64,000 bases of DNA from NCBI RefSeq assembly GCF_900101445.1, contig NZ_FNKE01000001.1:62001-126000 (forward strand). The letters run 5' to 3'. Both the position numbers and the translations under genes were made by a program. The notes below the pieces were generated by a model. The model was not told where the DNA came from. It worked only from the letters and a program-made list of their open reading frames with translations, and ran no database searches. Every line of letters starts with the position of its first letter. Position 1 is the first letter of the stretch. This document shows, in pieces, positions 1-7,724 of the stretch. This DNA comes from Streptococcus equinus. GTDB lineage: Bacteria; Bacillota; Bacilli; Lactobacillales; Streptococcaceae.

Positions 1-143
1 ATAAATTCGAAAAGGAAGAGCAAGATAAATAATTTATTTCCAATTCGGTTAACTTCTTGCTCACGGTATTCGTCCAATGCTCCATTAATACCATAAAATC
101 GTTTGATGAATCGTGGCCATAGCGGCCCTTTACTTTTTTTCAT
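1..143 (-). CDS. DUF3278 family membrane protein (partial, runs off window)
   Basis: The minus strand reads from an ATG at 143 behind a good AGGAG ribosome site and stays open to the window edge, so only the first 47 residues are present. The visible part starts MKKSKGPLWPRFIKRFYGI and turns hydrophobic (LFILLFLF) at the edge. This N-terminus (RFIKRFYGI, then LDEYR and an NRIGN-like motif) is what I know from DUF3278 proteins of lactic acid bacteria, which usually sit directly after a small Xre regulator. Here the regulator ends 29 nt upstream on the same strand, so the two likely form one operon. The function is unknown and the C-terminus lies outside the window. Confidence 0.75.
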   Translation of the reverse strand, partial: MKKSKGPLWPRFIKRFYGINGALDEYREQEVNRIGNKLFILLFLFEF

Positions 144-172
144 GACTAAATCTCCTAATTCCCAATTTCTTT

Positions 173-370
173 TTAAAGATGGCGAGTCTCCCAAAATAGT
201 GTATTTAGATCAGTTCCTAATGCCTCGGCTAACTTGATGCAAAGGTCAAGTGAAGGATTGTACTTGTTATTTTCAATTAAATTAACGGTTTGCCTTGCGA
301 TTCCTATTTGCTTAGCAAGGGCTAGCTGAGAAATACCTAAATTAGTTCGAAATTCTTTAACTCGGTTCAT
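173..370 (-). CDS. Small Xre-family transcriptional regulator
   Basis: This 65-residue protein is almost entirely one Cro/C1-type helix-turn-helix. The helices run from residue 4 to about 60, with the recognition stretch IARQTVNLIENN near residues 24-35. It has no effector domain, as is usual for the Xre proteins that precede DUF3278 genes. The start at 370 follows an AGGAT ribosome site. A near-ideal promoter (TTGACA-17-TATACT on the minus strand) lies just upstream, and a perfect 10-bp palindrome overlaps its -35, so the protein probably represses its own operon. This is inferred from layout. Confidence 0.85.
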   Translation of the reverse strand: MNRVKEFRTNLGISQLALAKQIGIARQTVNLIENNKYNPSLDLCIKLAEALGTDLNTLFWETRHL

Positions 371-397
371 TTTTCCATCCTAATCTTTCTTGCATTA

Positions 398-426
398 AGT
401 ATAGTACAATATATATGACATGTCAA
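398..426 (-). promoter_or_regulatory. Promoter of the xre-DUF3278 operon
   Basis: On the minus strand, TTGACA (426-421), a 17-nt spacer and TATACT (403-398) form a near-consensus sigma-A promoter. Transcription would start near 391, about 20 nt before the xre start codon. Confidence 0.8.
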
Positions 427-440
427 TTATAAGTGACATG
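416..440. promoter_or_regulatory. Palindromic operator over the xre promoter
   Basis: A perfect palindrome TGACATGTCA (416-425) overlaps the -35. A second TGACA half-site at 434-438 forms an inverted pair TGTCA-N8-TGACA with it (421-438). This placement is typical of an autoregulatory Xre operator. The protein that binds it is inferred. Confidence 0.6.
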
Positions 441-444
441 GTTT

Positions 445-462
445 TCTGAATTAAAATTTATT
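445..462. promoter_or_regulatory. Candidate ARG box upstream of argF
   Basis: TCTGAATTAAAATTTA resembles the ArgR/AhrC half-site pair TNTGAAT-WWWW-ATTCA with one mismatch in the second half. It lies directly upstream of the argF -35, and argR is encoded in this window at 15560. The consensus is recalled from the literature and the site is short and AT-rich, so confidence is modest. Confidence 0.35.
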
Positions 463-478
463 TTTATTCAAAATAGGC

Positions 479-506
479 TTGACAAAGTGTATAATTATGC
501 TAAAAT
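479..506 (+). promoter_or_regulatory. argF promoter
   Basis: TTGACA (479-484), a 16-nt spacer and TAAAAT (501-506), with TGC giving an extended -10. The promoter rules out an in-frame TTG start at 479, which is the -35 itself. Confidence 0.8.
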
Positions 507-544
507 TAGGTATATTATTCAAGAAGAAAAGGATGGATTGGCCT

Positions 545-1525
545 ATGGTTTTTAATAATTCGTTTTTGAAAGAGATTGATTTTACTAAGGAAGAACTGAC
601 TAATCTGATTGATTTGGGATTGAAATTTAAAGAGTTGAAAAAGAAGAAAATTGCTCATAAATATTTAGAAGGCTTAAATATCGCTCTTATTTTCGAGAAG
701 ACAAGTACCAGAACACGTTCTGCTTTTACAGTAGCAGGGCAAGATTTAGGGATGAATGTGACCTATCTTGGAAGCAGTGAAATTCAACTTGGTAAAAAAG
801 AATCCGTAATTGATACGGCAAAAGTTCTAGGTTCAATGTTTGATGGGATTGAATACCGTGGCTTCAAGCAATCTGATGTTGAAGCTTTGGCAGAATTTTC
901 TGGTGTGCCTGTCTGGAATGGTTTGACAGATACTTGGCATCCAACACAAATGATTGCTGACTTTATGACATTAAAAGAAGTTTTTGGAAAACTAGAAGGT
1001 TTGACAATCGCTTATGTCGGGGATGGACGCAACAATATGGCAAATTCTTTGCTAGTTACCTCAGCTATTCTTGGTGTGAATGTAAAAATCATTGCGCCAG
1101 CCAGCTTACAGCCAGAAAAAGAAATCATTGAGATCGCACAAGAACACAATAACGGAGCTGAATTAACTATTACTGATGACCTTGATGCTGTTTGCGGCGT
1201 TGATATGCTTTACACAGATGTTTGGGTGTCAATGGGTGAAAAAGTTGATTTTAAAGAACGTATCGACCTTTTGTTACCTTATCAAATTAATGCTGATTTG
1301 GTTGAAAAGACAGGAAATCCAGATGTAATTGTCATGCATTGCCTGCCTGCTTTCCACGATTTAAACACAGAAATTGGTCAAGATATCTATGATAAATATG
1401 GTTTAGCTGAACTTGAAATCACAGATGAAGTCTTCCAAAAATACAGCTCAGTCATTTTCCAAGAAGCTGAGAACCGCATGCATTCTATCAAAGCGATTAT
1501 GTATAATTCCCTAAAAGAGATTTAA
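545..1525 (+). CDS. argF: Ornithine carbamoyltransferase
   Basis: Transfers a carbamoyl group between carbamoyl phosphate and ornithine to make citrulline. It works in arginine biosynthesis or, in reverse, in arginine breakdown. The carbamoyl-phosphate signature STRTR is at residues 54-58, and the ornithine-binding HCLPAFHD motif lies near the C-terminus. At 326 residues it is slightly short for the family (about 335). The start is placed at ATG 545 because the longer frame begins inside the promoter; an AAAGGA ribosome site precedes it. No arcA/arcC or argG/argH genes are adjacent, so it stands alone and the choice between the argF and arcB names rests on context outside the window. A candidate ARG box lies upstream. 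Confidence 0.92.
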   Translation: MVFNNSFLKEIDFTKEELTNLIDLGLKFKELKKKKIAHKYLEGLNIALIFEKTSTRTRSAFTVAGQDLGMNVTYLGSSEIQLGKKESVIDTAKVLGSMFDGIEYRGFKQSDVEALAEFSGVPVWNGLTDTWHPTQMIADFMTLKEVFGKLEGLTIAYVGDGRNNMANSLLVTSAILGVNVKIIAPASLQPEKEIIEIAQEHNNGAELTITDDLDAVCGVDMLYTDVWVSMGEKVDFKERIDLLLPYQINADLVEKTGNPDVIVMHCLPAFHDLNTEIGQDIYDKYGLAELEITDEVFQKYSSVIFQEAENRMHSIKAIMYNSLKEI

Positions 1526-1579
1526 AACGTTCTTTTTTGACGAGAAATTGTGATAAATGTGAGAAAATGCACTCTCTTG

Positions 1580-1609
1580 TTGTTTGTTTAGGAGAAATTA
1601 TGTTAAAAT
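1580..1609 (+). promoter_or_regulatory. Promoter of the YkuJ-like gene
   Basis: TTGTTT (1580-1585), 18 nt, then TAAAAT (1604-1609) with TGT forming an extended -10. It lies 33 nt before the start codon. Confidence 0.55.
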
Positions 1610-1641
1610 AGTAGGGACAATAAACGAAGAGGAGAATAGTC

Positions 1642-1872
1642 ATGGAATCACATTTGGTGAGAATTATCAATCGTCTTGAATTAATGACGACTGATGGTAG
1701 CAATCTTAAACGTAATTTTGAACGTGATGGTGTCGTTGTGGCAGAAGTGTCTTTCAGCAATGACCCTGAAAATGGTCCAGTTTTCACTTTGCGTGATGTT
1801 GAAGCACGTGAGTCTTACTCATTTGACAGCATTGATTTGATCGCAATGGAAATTTACGATCTTCTTTACTAA
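1642..1872 (+). CDS. YkuJ-like DUF1797 family protein
   Basis: This 76-residue soluble acidic protein matches the pattern of the B. subtilis YkuJ family (DUF1797): an N-terminal helix LVRIINRLELM, a central beta-rich part (RNFERDGVVVAEVSF) and the conserved ending IDLIAMEIYDLL. The family is widespread in Firmicutes and its role is not established. The start has a strong GAGGAG ribosome site, and the gene is monocistronic with its own promoter. A terminator lies about 110 nt downstream. Confidence 0.85.
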   Translation: MESHLVRIINRLELMTTDGSNLKRNFERDGVVVAEVSFSNDPENGPVFTLRDVEARESYSFDSIDLIAMEIYDLLY

Positions 1873-1981
1873 GATAAAGAAAAAATTCAGACACAGTATA
1901 AGGGCAAAGGATTTTAAGTCCTTTCCATCCTATTTTTAAGTGTGGTTTCTGTGCTTTCTTATATTGCTATTTTGAATTGAT

Positions 1982-2012
1982 AAAAGCCTAGGATTTTCTA
2001 GGCTTTTTTGTT
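1982..2012 (+). terminator. Intrinsic terminator after the YkuJ-like gene
   Basis: Perfect 10-bp stem AAAAGCCTAG / CTAGGCTTTT with a 6-nt loop, followed by a T-rich tail. Confidence 0.85.
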
Positions 2013-2123
2013 TTTTATAAATGCTTGATAGTTAGGCAAAAATTCTTTTTAATCGTTTTGAATAGAAGTGTCTAAAATCCCTATATATCAATCTTTTTGA
2101 GCAAAATCATCCTTTAGTGGTGA

Positions 2124-2153
2124 TTGGTATTTTTATTCAACATATGTTATAAT
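2124..2153 (+). promoter_or_regulatory. Promoter of the amino-acid ABC operon
   Basis: TTGGTA (2124-2129), 18 nt, then TATAAT (2148-2153) preceded by TGT (extended -10). The start codon follows 30 nt later behind TAGGAGA. Confidence 0.65.
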
Positions 2154-2182
2154 TAATTGATTATTGCTTATAGGAGACACAA

Positions 2183-2869
2183 ATGGATTTTTCATTTTTA
2201 CCAAAGTATTGGGCTTATTTTAACTACGGTGTCCTTGTAACCATTATGATTTCAGCTTGTGTTGTCTTTTTCGGGACAATCATTGGTATCTTGGTTGCTT
2301 TAGTTAAACGTACAAATATTAAAATTTTAAATTGGATTGCTAGTTTTTATGTTTGGGTCTTTCGTGGAACTCCGATGGTCGTGCAAATCATGATTGCCTT
2401 TGCTTGGATGCATTTTAGTAATGCGCCTATCGTAGGTTTTGGTGTTTTGGACCTTGACTTTTCACGTTTGCTTCCAGGTATTATTATCATTTCGCTAAAT
2501 AGCGGAGCTTATATTTCTGAAATTGTTCGTGCCGGTATCGAAGCAGTGCCAAAAGGGCAGCTTGAAGCAGCATATTCACTTGGAATTCGCCCTGTGAATG
2601 CAATGCGCTATGTTATTTTGCCGCAAGCTCTTAAAAATATCTTACCAGCTCTTGGTAATGAATTTATTACGATTATCAAAGACAGTTCACTTCTTCAAAC
2701 AATTGGTGTTATGGAATTGTGGAACGGTGCGCAATCAGTCGTAACTGCTACATACCTACCAATCACTCCACTCTTGTTTGCTGCATTCTATTACCTCATG
2801 GTGACTACAGTCTTGTCATTCTTGCTTAAAAAACTTGAAAATCGTATGGGAAATGGAGGTAGCAACTAA
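2183..2869 (+). CDS. Polar amino-acid ABC transporter permease (GlnP/HisM type)
   Basis: A 228-residue integral membrane subunit of the His/Glu/Gln permease family with about five transmembrane segments. It carries the family's coupling-helix region that touches the ATPase, [20 protein letters not shown] near residues 128-147. It overlaps the ATPase gene by one base (TAATG), so the two are translationally coupled. Neither this gene nor its partner carries or neighbours a substrate-binding protein, so the binding protein must be encoded elsewhere. The substrate cannot be told from sequence; glutamine, glutamate, cystine and arginine are all possible. Confidence 0.88.
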   Translation: MDFSFLPKYWAYFNYGVLVTIMISACVVFFGTIIGILVALVKRTNIKILNWIASFYVWVFRGTPMVVQIMIAFAWMHFSNAPIVGFGVLDLDFSRLLPGIIIISLNSGAYISEIVRAGIEAVPKGQLEAAYSLGIRPVNAMRYVILPQALKNILPALGNEFITIIKDSSLLQTIGVMELWNGAQSVVTATYLPITPLLFAAFYYLMVTTVLSFLLKKLENRMGNGGSN

Positions 2870-3603
2870 TGTCAGAAACTCTTATTTCAATTAAAGGCCT
2901 TCATAAATATTTCGGAAAAAATGAAGTGCTTAAAGGCATTGATCTTGATATTAAAGCAGGTGAAGTTGTTGTTATCATTGGACCTTCAGGATCTGGAAAA
3001 TCAACTTTCCTTCGTACAATGAACTTGCTTGAAACACCTACTAAAGGAGTGATTACCTTTGAAGGTGTTGATATTACCGACAAGAAAAATGATATTTTCA
3101 AAATGCGTGAAAAAATGGGAATGGTTTTCCAACAATTCAACCTCTTCCCAAATATGACTGTGCTTGATAACATCACTTTGTCACCAATTAAGACAAAAGG
3201 TGTTCCTAAAGAAGAAGCGCAAGCTAAAGCCTATGATTTGCTAGATAAAGTTGGTCTTCGCGATAAAGCTGATGCCTACCCAACAAGTCTATCAGGTGGT
3301 CAACAACAACGTATTGCTATTGCGCGTGGTCTTGCCATGGATCCAGATGTTCTTCTTTTTGATGAACCAACATCAGCACTTGACCCAGAAATGGTTGGTG
3401 AAGTTCTTGGCGTTATGCAAGATTTGGCGAAATCTGGTATGACAATGGCGATTGTAACGCACGAAATGGGATTTGCGCGTGAAGTTGCTGATCGTGTTAT
3501 CTTCATGGATGGTGGCGTGATTGTTGAACAAGGTTCACCAGAAGATGTTTTCGAAAACACTAAAGAAGCACGTACAAAAGATTTCTTGAGTAAAGTTTTG
3601 TAA
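2869..3603 (+). CDS. Polar amino-acid ABC transporter ATP-binding protein (GlnQ type)
   Basis: The 244-residue ATPase drives the permease encoded just upstream. Walker [10 protein letters not shown] is near residues 38-46, the Q-loop is in [11 protein letters not shown], the signature is LSGGQQQR, Walker B is [11 protein letters not shown] and the H-loop is VTHEMGFA. The phrase [15 protein letters not shown] and the short length are typical of amino-acid importers. It is the second gene of a two-gene operon closed by a strong terminator. Substrate unknown. Confidence 0.92.
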   Translation: MSETLISIKGLHKYFGKNEVLKGIDLDIKAGEVVVIIGPSGSGKSTFLRTMNLLETPTKGVITFEGVDITDKKNDIFKMREKMGMVFQQFNLFPNMTVLDNITLSPIKTKGVPKEEAQAKAYDLLDKVGLRDKADAYPTSLSGGQQQRIAIARGLAMDPDVLLFDEPTSALDPEMVGEVLGVMQDLAKSGMTMAIVTHEMGFAREVADRVIFMDGGVIVEQGSPEDVFENTKEARTKDFLSKVL

Positions 3604-3611
3604 GAAAAAAT

Positions 3612-3650
3612 AACCCCAGTTGAGTTACAAACTCGACTGAGGTTTTTTTA
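3612..3650 (+). terminator. Terminator after the amino-acid ABC operon
   Basis: Long stem AACCCCAGTTGAGT / ACTCGACTGAGGTT (two mismatches) with a 5-nt loop, followed by a T-run. Confidence 0.88.
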
Positions 3651-3801
3651 TTATAAAAAAACGAAAGTTAAAGGCACTTAAAAATGAGTGGAATATTAAC
3701 TATAAATTAGTAGATTTTATACATTAAGCACACTTAATTTTTATGTTTTAGTTATTTTTAAGAGTGTTTTAGTCTATGAAAGGACTGTGAAAACAGCTAT
3801 A

Positions 3802-3816
3802 TTATAACGATTCTAA
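3802..3816. promoter_or_regulatory. Fur/PerR-like box 1 upstream of feoA
   Basis: TTATAACGATTCTAA matches the 7-1-7 Fur-family box TTATAAT-N-ATTATAA at 12 of 14 defined positions. Its centre is 32 bp (about three helical turns) from box 2. Confidence 0.6.
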
Positions 3817-3833
3817 ATAAGGGGTGGTTTTAT

Positions 3834-3848
3834 TTAGAATGATTCTAA
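3834..3848. promoter_or_regulatory. Fur/PerR-like box 2 upstream of feoA
   Basis: TTAGAATGATTCTAA is a perfect 7-1-7 inverted repeat and matches the Fur/PerR consensus at 12 of 14 positions. Its position ahead of an iron(II) uptake operon supports iron or peroxide control. Which Fur-family protein (PerR, Fur, or another) binds it cannot be told. Confidence 0.65.
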
Positions 3849-3904
3849 TCAATGTATAAATAAAGAAAAAAATTAATTTTTATGGTTTTTTTCGCTTATG
3901 TTTA

Positions 3905-3913
3905 TGATATAAT
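3905..3913 (+). promoter_or_regulatory. Extended -10 promoter of feoAB
   Basis: TGATATAAT (extended -10) with no clear -35, about 56 nt before the TTG start. The two Fur-like boxes lie about 60-110 bp upstream of it. It falls after an upstream in-frame ATG at 3882 and so argues against that start. Confidence 0.5.
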
Positions 3914-3968
3914 GATTCGGACGGAAGGTCAAATATTTTATCAAAAAAATTTGGGGAGGTCAAGAATT

Positions 3969-4445
3969 TTGATTTTGCAGAATGCTAAAGTTGGTATTCC
4001 TTACACTATTGTCAGTATTGATTTACCTGATGAGAGTGTTAGACACTTGTCAGACTTGGGGCTAAAAGTAGGAGCCTCACTTAAAGTGGTTTCTAAAACG
4101 CCAACTAGTGCGATTGTTATGCTTAAATCAAGTCGTTTGGCTTTTGATCAATCGATTTTAAGTCAAATTGATGTCACAGAAGAAGAAGGTGCTCTATTAT
4201 CCCTTCCTCTTTCAGAGTTAAAAGTAGGTGAGTATGCTTACGTTGACGGTATTTATGCAATGAATGAAGCAAAACGTCGTCTTATGGATATGGGCTTGAC
4301 TCGCCATACAAAAGTTTACTTACGTAAAGTTGCTCCTTTAGGAGACCCAATTGAAATTAGCTTACGCGGTTACGAATTGACACTTCGTAAGTCTGAAGCG
4401 CAAATGATTAGTGTCGTAAAAGTAGATAGCGAGGGGGAAAAATGA
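3969..4445 (+). CDS. feoA: FeoA protein with two tandem FeoA (SH3-like) domains
   Basis: Cytosolic partner of the FeoB iron(II) transporter. The 158 residues hold two FeoA-type SH3-like domains, roughly 1-75 and 80-155, each with the LSDLGLKVG / LMDMGLTRH signature; single-domain FeoA proteins are about 75-80 residues. The start is placed at TTG 3969, 9 nt after a strong GGGGAGG site, because an earlier ATG at 3882 lies upstream of the likely promoter and encodes residues with no FeoA similarity. It overlaps feoB by 4 nt (ATGA). Two Fur/PerR-like boxes precede it. Confidence 0.85.
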   Translation: MILQNAKVGIPYTIVSIDLPDESVRHLSDLGLKVGASLKVVSKTPTSAIVMLKSSRLAFDQSILSQIDVTEEEGALLSLPLSELKVGEYAYVDGIYAMNEAKRRLMDMGLTRHTKVYLRKVAPLGDPIEISLRGYELTLRKSEAQMISVVKVDSEGEK

Positions 4446-6580
4446 CAGAGATAGCCTTAATCGGTAATCCGAATAGTGGTAAAACAAGTCTTTTTAACTT
4501 ATTGACAGGAACAAGTCAACGCGTTGGTAACTGGCCTGGTGTTACTGTTGAGCGTAAAAGCGGAACAGTTAAGAAACATGCAGACTGGAAAGTTCAAGAT
4601 TTACCAGGGATTTATTCAATGTCACCTTACACGCCTGAAGAAAAGGTTGCGCGTGATTATTTATTGAGTAATGATGCTGACAGCATTCTTAATGTTGTTG
4701 ACGCAACAAACTTGGAACGTAACCTTTACTTGACAACTCAATTAATTGAAACAGGTATTCCAGTGACTGTTGCTCTTAATATGAGTGATGCCCTAAAAGC
4801 TCAAGGTAAAACAATTAATGTTGATAAACTTTCTTATCAATTAGGTGTTCCAGTTGTTTCAACTAGTGCGGTTAAAAATACAGGTGTCGATAAAGCTGTT
4901 AAAAAAGCAGCTAATACGACAAAAGAAAGTGTTGATTTTATTCAATACCCAACTTACAGTGACCAATTCGAAGCAGCTGTTAAGCAAATTATCGATATTT
5001 TAGGAGATGTTGTTCCAGAACGTTCAGCGCGTTTCTACGCTATCAAATTGTTTGAACGTGATAGCTTGGTTCAAGACGAAATTAACTTGTCAGATTTCCA
5101 AAAAGGTGAAATCAACCAAGTCATTAAGATTACAGAAGAACTCTTTACTGAGGATTCTGAATCAATCGTCATTAATGAACGTTATGAATTTATCGAACGT
5201 GTGGCTAAAATGGCTCAAAACCAAGATAGCAATTTCAAAATGACAGTCTCAGATAAAATTGACCGAATTGTTACCAATCGTATCTTGGCCCTACCAATTT
5301 TTGCTGTCGTGATGTTCTTGGTTTACTATCTTTCAATTCAAACTGTTGGTACAATGGGAACTGACTGGGTTAATGATGTTCTCTTTGGTGAATTGGTTCC
5401 TGGTTGGGTTCAATCTGGTCTTGATGCTCTTCATGTTTCAGGATGGCTAGAGTCACTTATCATTGATGGTATTGTGGCTGGTGTCGGAACTGTCCTTGGT
5501 TTCTTGCCACAAATCTTTGTCCTCTTTATCTGCTTGGGTATTTTGGAAGATATTGGTTACATGAGCCGTATCGCTTTCGTTATGGACCGTGTCTTCAGAC
5601 GTTTTGGTTTGTCTGGTAAATCATTCATTCCAATGTTGATTGCAACAGGTTGTGGTGTTCCAGCGGTTATGGCTAGTCGTACCATTGAAAATGAACGTGA
5701 CCGTCGTATCACAATTATGACAGCAACTTTCATGCCATGTTCAGCTAAATTGGCAATTATTGCTTTGATTGCAGGAGCTTTCTTCCCTAACAATCCAATC
5801 GTTGCCCCATCAACTTACTTCATTGGTGTGATTACAATTATCCTTTCAGGGATTGCTCTTAAGAAAACGAAATTACTCGGCAGCTATGTCAGTCCATTTA
5901 TCATGGAATTACCAGCTTATCACATGCCAAAAATCATGAGTGTGTTACGTTACGCTTTTGGTAAAGCTCTTAGCTTTGTGAAACGTGCTGGTACAGTTAT
6001 CTTTAGCTTGACAGTTATTATTTGGTTCATGTCAACTTATAACTTTACTTTCCAAGCTGTTGATACTGACCACTCTATCTTGGCTTCACTTGGTAAATTG
6101 ATTTCATGGCTCTTTGCCCCACTTGGTTTTGGTAACTGGAAAGCAACAGTGGCTGCTGCAACTGGTCTTGCTGCCAAAGAAGCCGTTGTCGGAACATTTG
6201 GTATCTTGTACAATGACAGTACAACTCATGGTTTGTACCACGCATTGCAATTGGATTACTCAGCTCTTGCAGGTTACTCATTCTTGATTTTCAACCTTCT
6301 TTGTGCACCATGTTTTGCCGCAATGGGAGCTATCAAACGTGAAATGGGTGATGCTAAGTGGACACTTGGAGCTATTGGTTTCCAAACAGGTCTTGCTTAC
6401 GTTGTTAGTCTGATTATTTATCAACTTGGACTTGTTGCTTTCTACGGTAAAGGTATTAACTTCTGGACAATCGTAGCAGTTGTTCTATTAATTGCGATTA
6501 TCTACTTTATCGTGAGAAAACCAGCTCAAGAAAAAGAAGAAGTGATTACATTAGATAATCTAGAAAAAGTTGGAGAATAA
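4442..6580 (+). CDS. feoB: Ferrous iron transport protein B
   Basis: Inner-membrane iron(II) transporter with a cytosolic GTPase domain. Seen: G1 GNPNSGKTS (8-16), switch region G3 DLPG (53-56), G4 NMSD (113-116), a helical linker to about residue 260, then two repeated gate modules with the conserved Cys motifs GCGVPAVMASR and APCFAAMGA in the membrane half. At 712 residues it is full length for the family. It overlaps feoA by 4 nt and the small gene after it by 1 nt, forming a three-gene operon. Likely controlled by the upstream Fur-family boxes. Confidence 0.96.
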   Translation: MTEIALIGNPNSGKTSLFNLLTGTSQRVGNWPGVTVERKSGTVKKHADWKVQDLPGIYSMSPYTPEEKVARDYLLSNDADSILNVVDATNLERNLYLTTQLIETGIPVTVALNMSDALKAQGKTINVDKLSYQLGVPVVSTSAVKNTGVDKAVKKAANTTKESVDFIQYPTYSDQFEAAVKQIIDILGDVVPERSARFYAIKLFERDSLVQDEINLSDFQKGEINQVIKITEELFTEDSESIVINERYEFIERVAKMAQNQDSNFKMTVSDKIDRIVTNRILALPIFAVVMFLVYYLSIQTVGTMGTDWVNDVLFGELVPGWVQSGLDALHVSGWLESLIIDGIVAGVGTVLGFLPQIFVLFICLGILEDIGYMSRIAFVMDRVFRRFGLSGKSFIPMLIATGCGVPAVMASRTIENERDRRITIMTATFMPCSAKLAIIALIAGAFFPNNPIVAPSTYFIGVITIILSGIALKKTKLLGSYVSPFIMELPAYHMPKIMSVLRYAFGKALSFVKRAGTVIFSLTVIIWFMSTYNFTFQAVDTDHSILASLGKLISWLFAPLGFGNWKATVAAATGLAAKEAVVGTFGILYNDSTTHGLYHALQLDYSALAGYSFLIFNLLCAPCFAAMGAIKREMGDAKWTLGAIGFQTGLAYVVSLIIYQLGLVAFYGKGINFWTIVAVVLLIAIIYFIVRKPAQEKEEVITLDNLEKVGE

Positions 6581-6732
6581 TGTTTATGGCGACTATTATT
6601 ATTGCATTGCTAATTGCATTTGCTGTCTTTATGGGCTTACGAAGTTTCATCAAGGGTAAAGGCTCTTGTGGTGATTGCAATTGTTCGTGTCCCGTAAAAG
6701 ATAGCCAACATAAAAATGCAAAAGTGAAATAA
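6580..6732 (+). CDS. Small FeoB-associated Cys-rich membrane protein
   Basis: A 50-residue gene starting on the last base of feoB (TAATG). An N-terminal transmembrane helix (ATIIIALLIAFAVFMGL) is followed by a basic hinge and a cysteine cluster CGDCNCSCP, then a charged tail with one His. Size, position and cysteine pattern fit the FeoB-associated Cys-rich membrane protein family (PF12669), thought to occupy the FeoC slot in Firmicutes. Its role, perhaps metal relay or transporter assembly, is not established. It is too short for most gene finders. Confidence 0.82.
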   Translation: MFMATIIIALLIAFAVFMGLRSFIKGKGSCGDCNCSCPVKDSQHKNAKVK

Positions 6733-6741
6733 GAAAAGAAG

Positions 6742-6772
6742 TACTTGCTCATCTGAGCAGGTATTTTTTTAT
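6742..6772 (+). terminator. Terminator of the feo operon
   Basis: Stem TACTTGCTCA / TGAGCAGGTA (one G-U pair) with a 2-nt loop, followed by seven Ts. Confidence 0.85.
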
Positions 6773-6833
6773 TGTATTTTTATAGAATATTCTGATAATT
6801 TATTAAAAAATATTTTATTATGAAGTCGCTTTC

Positions 6834-6842
6834 TGGTATAAT
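6834..6842 (+). promoter_or_regulatory. Extended -10 promoter of folD-nnrD
   Basis: TGGTATAAT with no convincing -35, 27 nt before the folD start codon. Confidence 0.5.
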
Positions 6843-6869
6843 AGAGGAAATAAATATCAGGAGAATTTC

Positions 6870-7724
6870 ATGGCAAAACTTATAGATGGTAAAGCTTTAG
6901 CTGCTAAAATGCAAAATGAATTAGTTGAGAAGGTTGAAAAATTAAAAGCTGAAGCTGGTATTGTGCCTGGTTTGGTGGTGATTTTGGTTGGTGATGATCC
7001 CGCTAGTCAGGTTTATGTGCGTAATAAAGAGCGTTCTGCTAAGAAAGCTGGATTCTTGAGTGAAACAGTTCGTTTATCAGAATCAACTAGCGAAGAAGAA
7101 TTGATTCAAGTCATTGAGCAATACAACAACGATGATCGCTTCCACGGGATTTTGGTGCAATTACCACTTCCTGCCCACATCAATGATAAACGTGTGATTT
7201 TGGCAATTGATCCTAAAAAAGATGTGGATGGTTTTCACCCTATCAACACAGGTCATTTGTGGAATGGACGTCCAGTCATGGTTCCATGTACACCAGCTGG
7301 AATCATGGAATTATTGCGTGATTACGAAGTTGATTTAGAAGGAAAAACGGCAGTTATTATCGGTCGTTCAAATATTGTCGGAAAACCAATGGCGCAGCTC
7401 TTGCTTGATAAAAATGCAACAGTGACACTAGCGCATTCACGTACTCGTGACTTGGCGCGTGTGACAAAACAAGCAGATGTTTTGATTGTGGCAATCGGTC
7501 AAGGACATTTTGTGACTAAGGAATTCGTCAAAGAAGGTGCTGTAGTCATTGATGTTGGTATGAACCGTGATGAAAATGGCAAATTAATTGGGGACGTTAA
7601 GTTTGATGAAGTAGAACCAGTAGCTAGTCTCATCACACCAGTTCCTGGGGGCGTTGGTCCAATGACAATCACTATGCTGATGGAACAAACTTATCAATCA
7701 GCTCTTAGAAGTGTGAAAGCATGA
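6870..7724 (+). CDS. folD: Bifunctional methylenetetrahydrofolate dehydrogenase / methenyltetrahydrofolate cyclohydrolase
   Basis: Interconverts methylene-, methenyl- and 10-formyl-tetrahydrofolate in cytosolic one-carbon metabolism. Visible signatures are [14 protein letters not shown] with the catalytic Lys (near residues 50-63), the [11 protein letters not shown] segment, the Rossmann motif [17 protein letters not shown] and the C-terminal [11 protein letters not shown]. The 284 residues are full length. An AGGAGA ribosome site precedes the ATG. It overlaps the next gene by 4 nt, indicating co-translation. Confidence 0.97.
   Translation: MAKLIDGKALAAKMQNELVEKVEKLKAEAGIVPGLVVILVGDDPASQVYVRNKERSAKKAGFLSETVRLSESTSEEELIQVIEQYNNDDRFHGILVQLPLPAHINDKRVILAIDPKKDVDGFHPINTGHLWNGRPVMVPCTPAGIMELLRDYEVDLEGKTAVIIGRSNIVGKPMAQLLLDKNATVTLAHSRTRDLARVTKQADVLIVAIGQGHFVTKEFVKEGAVVIDVGMNRDENGKLIGDVKFDEVEPVASLITPVPGGVGPMTITMLMEQTYQSALRSVKA

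Larger units (their letters stand above)
1873..2182. other. Intergenic stretch with hairpins and a promoter, no gene
   Basis: No credible reading frame. From left to right it holds a small hairpin AAAGGA-N7-TCCTTT (near 1906-1924) within an otherwise unexplained 100 nt that could be the 3' UTR of the preceding gene, then a strong terminator (1982-2012), then the promoter of the ABC operon (2124-2153). Confidence 0.6.

Noticed and set aside
479..544. N-terminal extension of ornithine carbamoyltransferase from a TTG at 479
   Set aside because: TTG 479 is the -35 hexamer and the extra residues lie over the promoter; the family N-terminus fits ATG 545.
1497..1787. Antisense reading frame of about 96 codons over the argF end and the YkuJ-like gene
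   Set aside because: No ribosome site, no recognisable family, and it covers a promoter and a better-supported gene on the other strand.
3680..3780. CiaR-type TTTAAG-N5-TTTAAG repeat upstream of feoA
   Set aside because: Only the first hexamer matches; the second differs at two positions.
3882..3968. Longer FeoA starting at ATG 3882
   Set aside because: The ATG precedes the likely -10 and has no SD; a strong GGGGAGG site supports TTG 3969, where FeoA similarity begins.
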